DNA of 32,782 nucleotides, from contig PBMZ01000071.1 in assembly GCA_002722955.1 (NCBI GenBank), positions 1 to 32,782 on the forward strand, written 5' to 3'. Numbering within the stretch: position 1 is the first letter of the stretch; each line of letters starts with the position of its first letter. Shown in pieces: positions 1-7,623 of this stretch. This DNA comes from Planctomycetaceae bacterium. GTDB taxonomy: Bacteria > Planctomycetota > Planctomycetia > Planctomycetales > Planctomycetaceae. The position numbers and the translations under genes were made by a program. The notes below the pieces were generated by a model. That model had not been told where the DNA came from and did not search any database. It saw only the letters and a list, made by a program, of their open reading frames with translations.

Positions 1-410
1 CCATAATCTCCAACCCATTTTGAGATATCTTTTGCGAAATCAAGACTAATTAATTTAAAAGCAGAATCTATAATAAAACTTATTTTCTTATTTGTATTAT
101 TCTTGTTTGCTTTATCTTGATAACTTTCGATGTAGTTTGGAAGTTTTGCTGGATTGAGTTTCCAGTGTAAAACGAGATCAGTATTTGTTGGTATATATTT
201 CGAGGAAACTGGAGCATTAAATGATTGTTCATTGAACTTAGGTATTTGCTTGAGATTATTTTTGCACGTCGATCGACGAGCAGCCTCACGTGCTTGTTGC
301 ACAGCGGGTAAGAGGAGCGCGATCAAAATCGCAATGATCGCAATAACAACTAGAAGTTCGATGAGTGTAAAGCCGCGTTTGCGGCCTGCGAGCGTTTCAT
401 TACTGCCCAA
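1..410 (-). CDS. Partial protein: DUF1559-type prepilin leader fused to an AT-rich unrelated tail
   Basis: The frame is open from a TTG at 410-408 to the window edge (about 136 residues, C-terminus missing). Residues 12-50 are a textbook planctomycete DUF1559 head: a basic patch, the cleavage motif RGFTLIELL, a hydrophobic helix, and [17 protein letters not shown]. After LKQI the expected LGLAxHNY continuation is absent. Instead there is an Asn/Lys-rich tail, encoded by distinctly AT-rich DNA, with [10 protein letters not shown] and, near the edge, [14 protein letters not shown]. That last pattern resembles DUF3352 proteins, which often carry a 'DxxkDixpWlG' stretch; this is inference. The head would be handled by the prepilin peptidase pathway. 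An ATG at 400 has a better-spaced AGGAAGG, but its frame hits TAG after 15 sense codons. Relative to the paralogs one base is missing between that ATG and the AAACGCGGC codons. The gene is therefore either TTG-started or broken at its start. Confidence 0.55.
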   Translation of the reverse strand, partial: MGSNETLAGRKRGFTLIELLVVIAIIAILIALLLPAVQQAREAARRSTCKNNLKQIPKFNEQSFNAPVSSKYIPTNTDLVLHWKLNPAKLPNYIESYQDKANKNNTNKKISFIIDSAFKLISLDFAKDISKWVGDY

Positions 411-558
411 TCCTTCCTAAATGTGCAAATCTCCACACCAGCTACAGCGCTTTGGGAAACCTGCTACACCGAGATAAATAAACGAACTTAATGGCAACTC
501 TTTAAAATGGCCCGAATTAGTCACCCATGGGGCGACCTAAATACCCAATGTTCATAAA

Positions 559-594
559 AAAGGTAGCTCGAACGAAAGCGTTCGAGCTACCTTT
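559..594 (-). terminator. Rho-independent terminator of the DUF1559 gene at 666-1694
   Basis: A perfect 16-bp stem (559-574 with 579-594) encloses a 4-base loop. Read on the minus strand it is followed by a run of T (plus-strand A at 556-560). It lies about 70 bases past the stop codon of the minus-strand DUF1559 gene and ahead of the aberrant leader gene, so the two are probably transcribed separately. Confidence 0.85.
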
Positions 595-665
595 CTGGAT
601 TTAACAGAGTGCGTGTGACGCAAACTGTTCATTTCAAGTAAGTTACGAGAACGAGGTAAATCGTT

Positions 666-1694
666 CTAGTTTGACCAACCACTGACTTCCATACCGTCAC
701 GGCGATCACCGAGCTTGTTGTAGGTGATCAAGTCAATGTTCTCGTTGACGAACTTGACTTTGCCATCACCAAACAAGTGGTGAGCTCCGCCTTCGTGTTG
801 AGAACGGAAGCTCAACTCGTAAGCGTGGTCGTTACGAGTGTGGCAGCCGGGAACTGGCATTAAGGTGTCCGGAGTAATCGGACGGCCTTGGCAGTTACGG
901 ATCGGCCAGTTGACGCCACCCGTGGTCACGCCCCAAGGAGCGTTGAAGTGGAACCAACCATTACGCTGGTGATCCGAGCAAGACGGGGTCGTTTCGCCGA
1001 CCAAAATCGTGTCGGACATACCGTCTTTGATGTCGCGGATACGGCAGCTCCACCCCCAACGAGAGTGAATACCGGACATCGCGTTCGGATCCAAGCCGTT
1101 CAAGTGGTTGGAATTTCCGGTACCGAAGTAGTTTCCGGTAATCGGGCAACCACCGTTGTTGCTCATGCGCTGAGCACCACCGGAGATGGCATAGCAGCAC
1201 TTGCCGCCACGGTTGTAGTTAGGTTGCGCATCGTCCGTCGGGCACATGAACAACGGAATGATCTCGAATCGAGCCTGTTGACCATTTGTACCAACGCGTT
1301 GGAACTCGGGAGCACAGCTCGTTGGATTTGTATTACAGGCACCTTGGTTACCCATACCTTCAAAGTTGATCTTGTTGTACAACGGGGCTTGATCAACGAA
1401 CGGCAGCAATTGGACAAGGTAGCTACCCTTGGCACTGTCGGTCCATCGCATACCACCGAACACACTGCCGTGTACGTTGTAGTACTGAGCGGGAAAGATT
1501 TTGAAGGTCTCTTCGTAGTTCGCCATGCCAAGACCAATTTGCTTCAAATTGTTCTTACATGTTGAGCGACGAGCCGCTTCACGTGCCTGCTGAACGGCAG
1601 GCAAAAGTAGTGCGATCAAAATGGCAATGATCGCGATCACAACGAGCAGTTCAATCAACGTGAATCCTCGTTTACGACGCAATGGTGCTTTCAT
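666..1694 (-). CDS. DUF1559 domain protein with prepilin-like N-terminus (copy A)
   Basis: This 342-residue protein begins [17 protein letters not shown]. The type IV prepilin/pseudopilin leader (cleavage after Gly, Glu at mature position 5), the hydrophobic helix and [18 protein letters not shown] identify the DUF1559 family, which is greatly expanded in planctomycetes and whose function is not settled. The C-terminal family block ([22 protein letters not shown]) is present, and the product ends VSGWSN. I chose the ATG at 1694 because GGAGGAAG sits six bases upstream and the paralogs start at the same place; an ATG 23 codons upstream keeps the frame open but adds a non-family extension. Copy B directly upstream is a very close paralog. 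Expected location is the cell envelope or surface, with the N-terminal helix in the inner membrane. Confidence 0.93.
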   Translation of the reverse strand: MKAPLRRKRGFTLIELLVVIAIIAILIALLLPAVQQAREAARRSTCKNNLKQIGLGMANYEETFKIFPAQYYNVHGSVFGGMRWTDSAKGSYLVQLLPFVDQAPLYNKINFEGMGNQGACNTNPTSCAPEFQRVGTNGQQARFEIIPLFMCPTDDAQPNYNRGGKCCYAISGGAQRMSNNGGCPITGNYFGTGNSNHLNGLDPNAMSGIHSRWGWSCRIRDIKDGMSDTILVGETTPSCSDHQRNGWFHFNAPWGVTTGGVNWPIRNCQGRPITPDTLMPVPGCHTRNDHAYELSFRSQHEGGAHHLFGDGKVKFVNENIDLITYNKLGDRRDGMEVSGWSN

Positions 1695-1833
1695 GTGTCT
1701 TCCTCCCCGCGCGATAGCTTCGTATCGCGTGAAACCAGAAATGAAAAAACGGCGCCAAGTCACCCGACTTGCGCATCATAAAAAGTATGATTTCAGCCCT
1801 TTTGCCGTAACCTCAAACGAAAGCATCCATTCT

Positions 1834-1867
1834 AAAAAGAGCGTGCCGCGGGGTTAACGCGGCACGC
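1834..1867 (-). terminator. Rho-independent terminator of DUF1559 copy B
   Basis: A perfect 10-bp GC-rich stem, GCGTGCCGCG (1841-1850) with its complement (1858-1867), has a 7-base loop and is followed on the minus strand by TCTTTTT. It starts 8 bases after the stop of the 1875-2915 gene and precedes copy A, so each copy has its own terminator. Confidence 0.88.
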
Positions 1868-1874
1868 TTAAACG

Positions 1875-2915
1875 CTAGTTTGACCAACCACTGACTTCCA
1901 TACCGTCACGGCGATCACCGAGCTTGTTGTAGGTGATCAGGTCAATATTCTCGTTGACGAACTTGACTTTGCCATCACCAAACAAGTGGTGAGCTCCGCC
2001 TTCGTGTTGAGAACGGAAGCTCATTGCGTATGCGTGGTCGTTTCGGGTGTGACAACCAGGAACGGCCATCAAGGTGTCCGGAGTAATCGGACGACCTTGG
2101 CAGTTACGGATCGGCCAGTTGACTCCACCACTTGTCACCGCCCATGGAGCGTTGAAGTGGAACCAACCATTTCTGTGGTGATCCGAGCAAGCCGGCGTGG
2201 TTTCGCCGACCAAAATGGTGTCGGACATACCGTCTTTGATGTCACGAATCCGGGCACCCCAACCCCAACGGGAGTTGATGCCAGAAATGCCGTTTGGATC
2301 GAGCGTGTTCGAGTGGTTCGTGTTACCCGTACCGAAGAAGTTACCGGTGATCGGGCAGCCACCACTGTTGCTCATTCGCTGTGCACCACCAGAGATGGCG
2401 TACGTGCACTTGGCACCGTGGGTGTAGTTAGGCTGAGCATCATCCGTCGGGCACATGAACAACGGAATGATCTCGCTACGAGCACGTTGGCCATTCGTAC
2501 CAACTCGTTGGTACTCGAGACCGCAAGCAGCCATACCTGTTGCAGCCGCACAGTTCGCAGCGTTGTCGCCACCAAGACCTTCGAAGTTCAAGCGGTTGTA
2601 CAACGGAGCTTGATCGAGGAAAGGAAGCAATTGAACCAAGTAGCTACCCTTGGCCGAGTTCGTCCAAGTGTTGCCGCCAAGAGCACCACCGTGAGGTGTC
2701 CAGTATTGCGACGGGAAGATCTTGAACGTTTCTTCGTAGTTCATCATTCCCAAGCCGATTTGCTTGAGATTGTTCTTGCACGTCGATCGCCGTGCAGCTT
2801 CACGCGCTTGTTGCACTGCCGGCAACAGCAGGGCAATGAGGATTGCGATAATCGCAATCACAACGAGCAGTTCAATCAGTGTGAACCCTCGTTTCCGTCG
2901 AGCCAAAGCCTTCAT
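1875..2915 (-). CDS. DUF1559 domain protein with prepilin-like N-terminus (copy B)
   Basis: This 346-residue protein begins [17 protein letters not shown] and matches copy A almost residue for residue over its length, including [54 protein letters not shown] and the ending VSGWSN. The middle (roughly residues 70-150) differs by substitutions and a short insertion containing GGDNAANCAAATGMAACG. The ATG at 2915 is preceded by a modest AGGATG. The lipoprotein gene lies 38 bases upstream on the same strand, so the two may share a promoter. As for copy A, an envelope role through the pseudopilin-like leader is likely and the biochemical role is unknown. Confidence 0.93.
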   Translation of the reverse strand: MKALARRKRGFTLIELLVVIAIIAILIALLLPAVQQAREAARRSTCKNNLKQIGLGMMNYEETFKIFPSQYWTPHGGALGGNTWTNSAKGSYLVQLLPFLDQAPLYNRLNFEGLGGDNAANCAAATGMAACGLEYQRVGTNGQRARSEIIPLFMCPTDDAQPNYTHGAKCTYAISGGAQRMSNSGGCPITGNFFGTGNTNHSNTLDPNGISGINSRWGWGARIRDIKDGMSDTILVGETTPACSDHHRNGWFHFNAPWAVTSGGVNWPIRNCQGRPITPDTLMAVPGCHTRNDHAYAMSFRSQHEGGAHHLFGDGKVKFVNENIDLITYNKLGDRRDGMEVSGWSN

Positions 2916-2953
2916 GATACATCCTAAGATACAAGGGAAAATAAGAATAAAAA

Positions 2954-3463
2954 TTACTCTACCAAATCGAAATTAACACCTTCGGCAGGGCCGGACTCAG
3001 GAACTTCCGCAGTGAGAGGAGTTCCAATAGGATTCGCGTATGTATCGGGGATAACTGACTTTTCCACGCTAGCATCGGGATCGTCGGGATCAATTCCCAT
3101 TTTTGCAGGATCAGTTAGAGCGTCGGCGTCCAGACCGTCTTCACCAGTGTTCGCTCCGGGATCGGCTCCGCCTTCTGTCTTCGTAATCGTCACCTTCTTT
3201 TTGCCTGGAACGGCACCGTCGCCAGGCTCATAAGTTGACAAAGTGTATTCACCCTGAGCGTTTGTTGTACCACGAGCAGCGGGACCTCGATTAACCCCTT
3301 CACCGTCTGACAGAAACTGCACTTGAGCACCTTCAAGGGGTTGCCCGTTGAAGGTAACCTTTCCGGAAACCTTAACGGTGGCCATGCGATCGGAACCGCC
3401 ACCACAACCAACGAACAAACTCACTGACAAAACAAAGAGGAGAGACCTGTTGAGCATCGTCAT
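2954..3463 (-). CDS. Small lipoprotein with a carboxypeptidase-regulatory-like (transthyretin-fold) domain
   Basis: This 169-residue protein starts with a short basic/hydrophobic signal and a lipobox-like FVGC (Cys at about residue 20), followed by GGGSD, so lipid attachment is likely. From about residue 30, VKVSGKVTFNGQPLEGAQVQF followed by an 'AxGxxxxxTNAQGEYTLSTYEPGDGAVPGKK' type pattern is typical of the planctomycete carboxypeptidase-regulatory-like/Ig-like lipoproteins often encoded next to DUF1559 genes. There are no catalytic residues; the fold is structural. It is the first gene of the minus-strand cluster and lies 38 bases before DUF1559 copy B. The start could equally be the second Met (third codon). 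A surface structure made with the DUF1559 proteins is plausible but unproven. Confidence 0.85.
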   Translation of the reverse strand: MTMLNRSLLFVLSVSLFVGCGGGSDRMATVKVSGKVTFNGQPLEGAQVQFLSDGEGVNRGPAARGTTNAQGEYTLSTYEPGDGAVPGKKKVTITKTEGGADPGANTGEDGLDADALTDPAKMGIDPDDPDASVEKSVIPDTYANPIGTPLTAEVPESGPAEGVNFDLVE

Positions 3464-4264
3464 TTGCTGTATGAACCCTTATTCTGAAGTCTTGATCGAC
3501 TGACGCCACCGATGTGACGGACCCTCCGCACATTATGGCGCTAGGGAAAACCCGGATCAGTTTGAAGCATCCAAGTCTGATAGTCAATCAAAATGACGCT
3601 ATCACAAAGGGGCAAATCAAAAAAAGTAAATCAGTTTTGTCGACGCAGGACAGGCGCAAACGGCCCCCGTCTACGAGTTCGACAGACACTTTTGGTTAAA
3701 GTGAACTTCGCTTTTTTCTTGCTATCTGCTGGATCAATCCCAAGAAAATTCAGGATTTTCGCAGATTCGGCAGACTTGCTCAGGCGGGTCCCATTTTGCA
3801 TTCAGAAGTAAATCGACTTTTGATAAACGGAAATTGAAGGTTACTCCCTCAAATCCCAACAAGATCCACGACCGATCGCACTCACACGAGCCACCGTTCG
3901 TCTCGACCTAGCTCGCAGCTACTCGCCTTTCATGCAAACGGTTATTTTCAAAGCATTTAGAATAGATTGACAACTCGGCTCCCAGTGGTGAGAAGCCCGG
4001 CTTTTGCCAAAAGCCGGGCTTCTGTATGCCAGGAATTGCTGCACGGCACTCCATCCACATTGGTGAACTGCAAAACGGGGCGGTACCCGCCAAATCTGCA
4101 GTCAAGGACGTTTTTCGCCGTGCGTTACGTCTGCAATTGTTGCGAACGCGGTCCGCTCTGGGTACTCTCCCACAATTGACCGACAACTTCCGTAATTAGC
4201 CTCGAGCGTACTTAACCTCGCTAGCCATGCCATTCAGCATGACATCCGAGTCCTGGGCGATTCC
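3464..4264. other. Long intergenic region between divergent transcription units
   Basis: There is no convincing gene in these 801 bases. The reading frames present are short, lack recognisable motifs, and one crosses the palindrome at 3991-4023. The region must hold promoters for the minus-strand lipoprotein/DUF1559 cluster and for the plus-strand KAS cassette. I could not assign -35/-10 boxes with confidence. A motif GCCAAATCTGCA followed by TTTTTCG (about 4089-4117) recurs at 25201. Confidence 0.6.
3991..4023. repeat. Extragenic palindrome, family A, copy 1
   Basis: AGAAGCCCGGCTTTT, a 3-base loop, then the exact reverse complement: a perfect 15-bp stem. Nearly the same element appears at 7485, 14766, 20009 and 32653, always between genes. 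This copy is not next to any gene end, so here it is not simply a terminator. Confidence 0.85.
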
Positions 4265-5515
4265 ATGTTCTTACCCGATAGTGACGACTTTCGCATCGTG
4301 CTCACCGGAGTCGGCCTGACGTCTCCGAATGGCGACAATTTGGACGACTTCCGCGCGAATCTCTTGGCCGGAAAATCCGGAGTCGTCCCCTTTGAAACTC
4401 GCTACATGCCCCCCGTGCTCGCTGGTGTTTGCAACTTCGATGCAGTCAAGCACCAAAAGCGCAAAGAGGTCCGCCGAGGTACTCGAGCTGGTTCAGTCGC
4501 CGTCTATTGCGCCAACGAGGCCGTCCTCGATGCGGGTCTCGACTGGGAAAATGTGGCCAAGGACCGCGTTGGCGTGTACCTGGGCATCACGGAACACGGC
4601 AATGTCGAGACCGAGAACGAAATCTTCGAGATCTCGCAATTCGACTACGACACCAAGTTCTGGACCCACCACCATAATCCTCGCACAGTCGCCAACAGCC
4701 CGGCGGGCGAGGTCACTTTGAGCCTGGGTGTCACGGGACCACACCTAACGGTCGGTGCTGCTTGTGCTGCCGGAAACGCGGGCTTTATCCAAGCCGTCCA
4801 AATGCTGCGACTGGGCGAAGTCGACATGGCAATCGCCGGCGGAGTCTCGGAAAGCATTCACACCTTTGGCATCTTTGCCAGCTTCAACAGCCAAGGAGCA
4901 CTTGCCTCGAACGAAGACCCGACAAAGGCATCAAGACCCTTTGATACGAATCGCAACGGAATCGTGGTCGCCGAAGGAGGCGGGATTTGCACGGTCGAAC
5001 GACTCCCCGATGCAAAAGCTCGCGGCGCGAAGATCTACGGAGAGATTGTTGGTTACGCAATGAATTCGGACGCGAACGACTTTGTCTTGCCCGATTCGAA
5101 TCGGCAGGCTGAGTGCATTCGGTTGGCATTGAAACGTGCCAACTTGACTGCCGACGACATCGACATCGTCAGCAGCCACGCAACCGCGACGGAGCAAGGC
5201 GATATCGAGGAATCGACGGCGCTTCGTGAAGTTTTCGGCGACCGCCCTTCGCTGGCGATCAACAACACCAAGAGCTTCATCGGCCACGCGATGGGGGCAG
5301 CCGGCGCCTTGGAACTTTTAGGAAATGTGCCTGCCTTTAATGATGGGATCGCACACGCTACAATCAACCTGGATCAGATGGATCCTCGCTGTGGCCTAAA
5401 ACAGGTTGTCGCCAATGAACCGCGACAGATGGAAAAGGTCGAATACATCTTGAACAACTCGTTCGGGATGCTGGGAATCAACTCAGTCCTGATTCTCAAA
5501 AAATACAGCGAGTAA
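4265..5515 (+). CDS. Divergent beta-ketoacyl-ACP synthase (FabF/KAS II-like)
   Basis: This 416-residue thiolase-fold condensing enzyme would join an acyl chain on ACP with malonyl-ACP. The catalytic Cys is about residue 167 in GAACAAGNAG, the first His about 305 in SSHATATEQGD, and the Lys/His pair about 336/341 in NTKSFIGHAMGAAGALE. Length matches FabF (about 410). The His loop is unusual: canonical FabF has HGTGT, here HATAT, so it is probably not the housekeeping enzyme. The glycine-rich C-terminal loop (NNSFGMLGINSVLIL) is present. No strong ribosome site precedes the ATG. An ACP gene and a CrtI-like oxidoreductase gene follow on the same strand, suggesting a dedicated pathway making a fatty-acid- or polyketide-derived product. 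Confidence 0.9.
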   Translation: MFLPDSDDFRIVLTGVGLTSPNGDNLDDFRANLLAGKSGVVPFETRYMPPVLAGVCNFDAVKHQKRKEVRRGTRAGSVAVYCANEAVLDAGLDWENVAKDRVGVYLGITEHGNVETENEIFEISQFDYDTKFWTHHHNPRTVANSPAGEVTLSLGVTGPHLTVGAACAAGNAGFIQAVQMLRLGEVDMAIAGGVSESIHTFGIFASFNSQGALASNEDPTKASRPFDTNRNGIVVAEGGGICTVERLPDAKARGAKIYGEIVGYAMNSDANDFVLPDSNRQAECIRLALKRANLTADDIDIVSSHATATEQGDIEESTALREVFGDRPSLAINNTKSFIGHAMGAAGALELLGNVPAFNDGIAHATINLDQMDPRCGLKQVVANEPRQMEKVEYILNNSFGMLGINSVLILKKYSE

Positions 5516-5530
5516 GGAGCGGAGACACCG

Positions 5531-5561
5531 GCGGCATCATTAGTCGAGAGGCTAATGCCGC
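5531..5561. other. Imperfect hairpin between the KAS and ACP genes
   Basis: GCGG plus CATTAG (with a 3-base CAT bulge) pairs with CTAATGCCGC across an 8-base loop, 15 bases after the KAS stop. No T-run follows, so it is more likely an RNA-processing or stability element than a terminator. The remaining gap up to 5764 shows no clear gene: a frame open from 5563 into the oxidoreductase exists but carries no family motif before 6055. Confidence 0.4.
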
Positions 5562-5764
5562 TATGAGCGTCGCTGATTTCCGAGCGCAGCCTCTAATCTT
5601 TCCGCGAAGACCAACGTCTAGCCGGCGTTCTTCTGGAGCAACCACGAATCGCACTCCGTGCGTAGACTTCGTGCAGACAACTCAAACATCAGTCGAAGGG
5701 CCCGCGCTCATCGACTCAAACGCATATAGCATTCACCCTCAAAACAACCTACGGAGAATTCTGA

Positions 5765-6025
5765 ATGACCTCGGAAGAAATACGCGGTGTCGTACTCGAT
5801 ATCCTGACGAACATTGCTCCCGACGAAGATTTAAGCGATCTGGACGATGGCCAGCCATTTCGCGATCAAATGGAATTGGACAGCATGGACTTCCTGGACA
5901 TCGTGATGGAACTCCGCAGGCAATACCGAGTTCAGATTCCAGAGGAAGACTACGAGAATCTGATTACCATGAGCAGCACGGTCACCTACCTGACCCCGAT
6001 GCTAAAAGATGTCGACAAGCCATAA
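5765..6025 (+). CDS. Acyl carrier protein
   Basis: This 86-residue acidic protein has the phosphopantetheine attachment motif LDSMDFLDIVMEL, with Ser at about residue 40 as the modification site. The helical pattern and length match free-standing ACPs. GGAG lies 8 bases before the ATG. It differs from a typical housekeeping AcpP (ELGADSLD) and its C-terminal part (IPEEDYENLITMSST) resembles ACPs of specialised pathways. It lies between a condensing enzyme and an FAD oxidoreductase gene, so it is the probable carrier for their substrate. It needs a phosphopantetheinyl transferase from elsewhere in the genome. Confidence 0.9.
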   Translation: MTSEEIRGVVLDILTNIAPDEDLSDLDDGQPFRDQMELDSMDFLDIVMELRRQYRVQIPEEDYENLITMSSTVTYLTPMLKDVDKP

Positions 6026-6054
6026 CCGCTCGCGCACCACGAGAACTCAACCCG

Positions 6055-7443
6055 ATGAAGTACGATACCATCATCATCGGTGCCGGCCTTTCTGGGTTGG
6101 CTGCAGGAATTCGGCTCGCCTATTTCGAGAAACGCGTCTGCGTACTCGAACGTCATACGACGATTGGCGGACTGAATTCGTTCTATCGGCTGCGCGACCG
6201 GAACCATGATGTTGGGCTTCACGCCATCACAAATTATGCTGAACCCGGGACGAAAACCGGGCCTCTCAGCAAGCTGCTTCGTCAACTGAGATTGCGTTGG
6301 GACGACTTCAATCTTTCGCCACAGCTAGAATCGACAATTGCGTTCCCTGGGCGAAAGCTACGGTTCACGAATGACTTCGAGTTTCTCTGCCAACAAGTTG
6401 CCGACGAGTTTCCCGACCAAATCGATGGCTTTCGAAAGCTCGCGGCTGCCGTCGACGCCCACGACGAATTGGATTTAAGCAACCGAGAAACATCGGCTCG
6501 CGAAATCGTGTCCTCGCACATCACCAACCCCGTGCTGGTCGACATGATCTTTTGCCCGCTGATGTTCTACGGAAGTCCAACCCCACACGACATGGACTTC
6601 AGCCAATTCGTAATCATGTTCAAGAGCATTTTCTACGAGGGCTTCGGTCGGCCCTATGAGGGCGTGCGGCTGATCATGAAAAAGCTCGTCCGCCAATTCC
6701 GCTCGCTTGGTGGTGAGTTAAAACTGCGAAGCGGCGTGCAAGCAATCTCGAGCCACAAAGGACGCGCCACTTCCGTCACGCTGGACAATGGCGAGGTCCT
6801 CGAAGCAAACAACGTGCTGTCATCAGCCGGCTCGGCCGAAACCATGAGGATGTGCTCGAACCAGACGACCCCAGACAACAACGAGCAATTCCAACCAGGC
6901 AAGATTTCCTTCACCGAGACCATCTTCTCACTCGACCGAGACCCACAAGACTTCTGCCATCGACAAACGATCATCTTCTACAACGACGCCGAGAAGTTCT
7001 ATTACGAGAACCCCGAAGAGCAGGTCGATATCCGCAGCGGCATCATTTGCTCGCCCAACAACTTCGAGTACGACGAGCGTCTGGACGAAGGCCGAGTTCG
7101 CATTACCGCACTAGCGAATCCCGACAAGTGGATGAATCTGCCCGAAGAGGAATACATCGCCGCCAAAGAACATTGGTGCGGCGAAATCGTCGAGGCCGCA
7201 GTCAAGCACATGCCGGACTTCCGAGACTACGTCGTCGACACGGACATGTTTACTCCGCGAACGATTAAGAAATACACGGGCCACATCAACGGCTGCGTTT
7301 ACGGAGCCCCTCACAAAATTCGCAACGGCCAGACCCATCTTGAAAACCTATTCCTATGTGGCACCGATCAAGGATTCCTCGGCATCGTAGGATCGATGCT
7401 TTCAGGGATCACAATCGCGAACTTGCATTTGCTGCATCGGTGA
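6055..7443 (+). CDS. CrtI/CrtISO-like FAD-dependent oxidoreductase (phytoene desaturase family)
   Basis: This 462-residue protein opens with YDTIIIGAGLSGLAAG, the dinucleotide-binding Rossmann motif (GxGxxG at residues 9-14), then an acidic LER at the end of the second strand and GGLNSFYR. The C-terminal LFLCGTDQGFLGIVGSMLSG is the family's FAD-binding signature. Family members desaturate, isomerise or saturate polyene chains (carotenoids, retinoids). The start at 6055 is 29 bases after the ACP stop; the frame is open further upstream, but that part overlaps the ACP gene and shows no motif. Genetic linkage to KAS and ACP argues that the substrate is an ACP-bound or ACP-derived acyl/polyene chain rather than a carotenoid. 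This is inference. Confidence 0.87.
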   Translation: MKYDTIIIGAGLSGLAAGIRLAYFEKRVCVLERHTTIGGLNSFYRLRDRNHDVGLHAITNYAEPGTKTGPLSKLLRQLRLRWDDFNLSPQLESTIAFPGRKLRFTNDFEFLCQQVADEFPDQIDGFRKLAAAVDAHDELDLSNRETSAREIVSSHITNPVLVDMIFCPLMFYGSPTPHDMDFSQFVIMFKSIFYEGFGRPYEGVRLIMKKLVRQFRSLGGELKLRSGVQAISSHKGRATSVTLDNGEVLEANNVLSSAGSAETMRMCSNQTTPDNNEQFQPGKISFTETIFSLDRDPQDFCHRQTIIFYNDAEKFYYENPEEQVDIRSGIICSPNNFEYDERLDEGRVRITALANPDKWMNLPEEEYIAAKEHWCGEIVEAAVKHMPDFRDYVVDTDMFTPRTIKKYTGHINGCVYGAPHKIRNGQTHLENLFLCGTDQGFLGIVGSMLSGITIANLHLLHR

Positions 7444-7484
7444 CGAGACCAATCGTCGGTGTTGTTTCAGTTTTGGGGGACTTA

Positions 7485-7516
7485 GATGCCCGGCTTCCCG
7501 AAAAAGCCGGACATCT
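7485..7516. repeat. Extragenic palindrome, family A, copy 2 (imperfect; possible terminator)
   Basis: GATGCCCGGCTT and its near complement AAGCCGGACATC, with one mismatch, about 40 bases downstream of the oxidoreductase stop. A short TTT follows on the plus strand, so it may also end the KAS-ACP-oxidoreductase transcript. Confidence 0.6.
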
Positions 7517-7531
7517 TTGACCAAACCGACC

Positions 7532-7591
7532 CGTTTAACCCGTAGCCGCAGGCGCGGTCTTCCTGCCTCGCCTGCGGCTGCGGGTTAAACG
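7532..7591. repeat. Extragenic palindrome, family B, copy 1
   Basis: Two 23-base arms with a single G-T mismatch and a 14-base loop. The left arm begins CGTTTAACCCGTAGCCGCAG and the right arm ends GCGGCTGCGGGTTAAACG. The same element is found at 9941-10011. Confidence 0.8.
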
Positions 7592-7623
7592 ATCGATGAA
7601 CTGCTTGAATTGGCAACGACGGA

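Noticed and set aside
888..2927. Long plus-strand open frames opposite the DUF1559 genes
   Set aside because: They mirror conserved codons of the genes on the other strand and show no motif; both copies have them because the genes are near-duplicates.
5563..6054. Upstream extension of the oxidoreductase frame giving a 626-residue protein
   Set aside because: It overlaps the ACP gene in another phase, carries no family motif, and the Rossmann motif that should be near the N-terminus only appears after the ATG at 6055.
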